In this document: piece after piece, positions 12,123 to 13,075 of the stretch
Position numbering within the stretch: position 1 is the first letter of the stretch
Layout: each line of letters starts with the position of its first letter
Source: an uncultured Oscillospiraceae bacterium
GTDB lineage: Bacteria; Bacillota_A; Clostridia; Oscillospirales; Oscillospiraceae
Length of the DNA stretch: 13,075 bases
Reading direction: 5' to 3'
Assembly: GCA_910584605.1 (NCBI GenBank)
Contig: CAJUAW010000065.1
Coordinates: 2,482 to 15,556 of the forward strand
Notes under the pieces: generated by a model
Databases searched by the model: none
What the model was told of the DNA's origin: nothing
What the model saw: only the letters and a program-made list of their open reading frames with translations
Translations under genes and position numbers: made by a program

Positions 12123-13032
12123 ATGAAAACCCCCTTTACCCGCATCCTTTACGGCGGCGACTACAACCCCAACCAATGGCCCCGTGAGGTCTGGAACGAG
12201 GACATGCGGCTGTTCAAAAAGGCCGGCATTAACTCCGCCACAGTCAATGTGTTCTCCTGGGCCAAGCTGCAGCCCAACGAAGAAACCTATGATTTCTCCG
12301 AGCTGGACGACGTCATCGACATGCTCGGCAAAGAAAACCTTGACATTGTCCTGGCCACCTCTACCGCCGCCATGCCCGCCTGGCTGGCAAAGAAGTATCC
12401 CGAGGTGACCCGGGTGGACTTTGAGGGCCGCCGCCACAAATTCGGCCAGCGGCACAACCACTGCCCCAACAGCCCCGTGTGGCGGAGATACGCCCGGCAG
12501 CTGGCCTCTGAGCTGGCCAAACGCTACGGCAAAAACCCCCATGTCACCTGCTGGCACATCAACAACGAGTACAACACCGGCTGCTACTGCGAAAACTGCG
12601 AAAAGGCCTTTCGGGTCTGGCTGCGGAAGAAATACGGCTCCCTTGAGGCCCTTAACGCGGCCTGGAACACAGAGTTCTGGGGTCACACCTTCTACGACTG
12701 GGACGAGATTGTAGCCCCCAACAGCCTTGCGGACGGCATGGGCTTTGGCTGGACCCGCAAGACCGCCTTTGCGGGCATCTCCCTTGACTATGACCGCTTC
12801 CTCTCCGACAGTCTGCTGGAAAACTACAAAATGGAGCGGGACGCCATCCGGGAGCACGACCCGGACACCCCCATCACCACCAACCTGATGGGTACCTACA
12901 AGGGCCTGGACTACTTCAAATGGGCCAAGGAGATGGATATTGTCAGCTGGGACAATTACCCGGCCTACAACACCCCATGGAGCGAAACCGCCATGCGCCA
13001 CGACCTGATGCGGGGCCTGAAAAACCAGCCCT
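12123..13032 (+). CDS. GH42 beta-galactosidase, 3'-truncated by the end of the assembly
   Basis: This enzyme hydrolyses terminal beta-galactosides and is probably cytoplasmic, as no signal peptide is present. The 303 visible residues cover most of the catalytic TIM barrel: YGGDYNPNQWP at 10-20, the acid/base motif WHINNEY (E149), and four cysteines (C114, C154, C156, C159) that match the zinc-site cysteines known in some GH42 enzymes. Full-length members have about 650-700 residues. The nucleophile glutamate, normally in a LMEQ-like motif soon after KNQPF, is lost. The apparent TAG stop uses two bases of sequencing adapter, so it is not real. AAGGA lies about 9 nt before the ATG. A CCGCC TAT GGCGG hairpin (12066-12078) lies in the leader. 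No clear promoter was assigned. Confidence 0.93.
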
Positions 13033-13075
13033 AGATCGGAAGAGCACACGTCTGAACTCCAGTCACACAAGCTAA
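13033..13075. other. Illumina TruSeq adapter plus index (artefact)
   Basis: From AGATCGGAAGAGC onward, positions 13033-13066 match the TruSeq read-1 adapter exactly from memory. They are followed by ACAAGCTA, a known 8-base Illumina-type index, and then one A, the first base of the next adapter segment. The reverse complement translates as CDWSSDVCSSDL, a peptide known as a database contaminant. This is untrimmed adapter and not part of the genome. Confidence 0.97.

Noticed and set aside
11988..13070. A 360-codon minus-strand frame opposite the GH42 gene
   Set aside because: It starts in adapter sequence (MCDWSSDVCSSDL) and is otherwise the antisense of GH42.

Overview
The window looks like part of a low-copy plasmid (or plasmid-like replicon) from a Clostridia-type Firmicute, probably a gut anaerobe of the Oscillospiraceae/Lachnospiraceae kind. 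The host guess is an inference. It rests on strong AGGAGG ribosome binding sites, SigA-type promoters with 17-bp spacers, GC-rich genes separated by very AT-rich control regions, a secreted SLH/InlB-repeat protein, and a LplB/YtcP-type sugar ABC system with no ATPase gene of its own. No rRNA, tRNA, transposase or CRISPR array was seen.

Layout. 1-2020 is a partition module on the minus strand: a ParA ATPase (GTG start) followed by a small ribbon-helix-helix (RHH) protein. Three clusters of a TGTGTAT/ATACACA motif lie between and around the two genes, one of them seven perfectly contiguous heptads. 2020-2570 has no clear gene but holds a 126-bp direct repeat and a terminator. 2571-5249 (minus) encodes an 892-residue surface protein with a signal peptide, three SLH domains, three InlB/Flg_new-type repeats and three NPCBM-like repeats. 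5569-6603 (minus) encodes a Rep_3-type initiator. Its consensus promoter is backed by five 22-bp-period iterons, a second short-repeat array and a long AT-rich stretch, a typical theta origin. Related GC-rich palindromic repeats flank the rep-origin block.

From 7451 the cargo begins. A consensus promoter drives a plus-strand operon of two sugar permeases and a lipoprotein binding protein (7583-11272). A RelB/DinJ-YoeB type toxin-antitoxin pair follows on the minus strand. A GH42 beta-galactosidase starts at 12123 and runs off the end of the assembly.

How it fits together: Rep plus iterons would copy the replicon, ParA/RHH plus heptads would segregate it, and the toxin-antitoxin pair would stabilise it. 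The cargo would import and cleave a galactoside, with a shared ATPase supplied from elsewhere. The last 43 bases (13033-13075) are Illumina TruSeq adapter plus index, not biology. They create the apparent stop codon of the beta-galactosidase, so that gene is truncated just before the region of its nucleophile glutamate.
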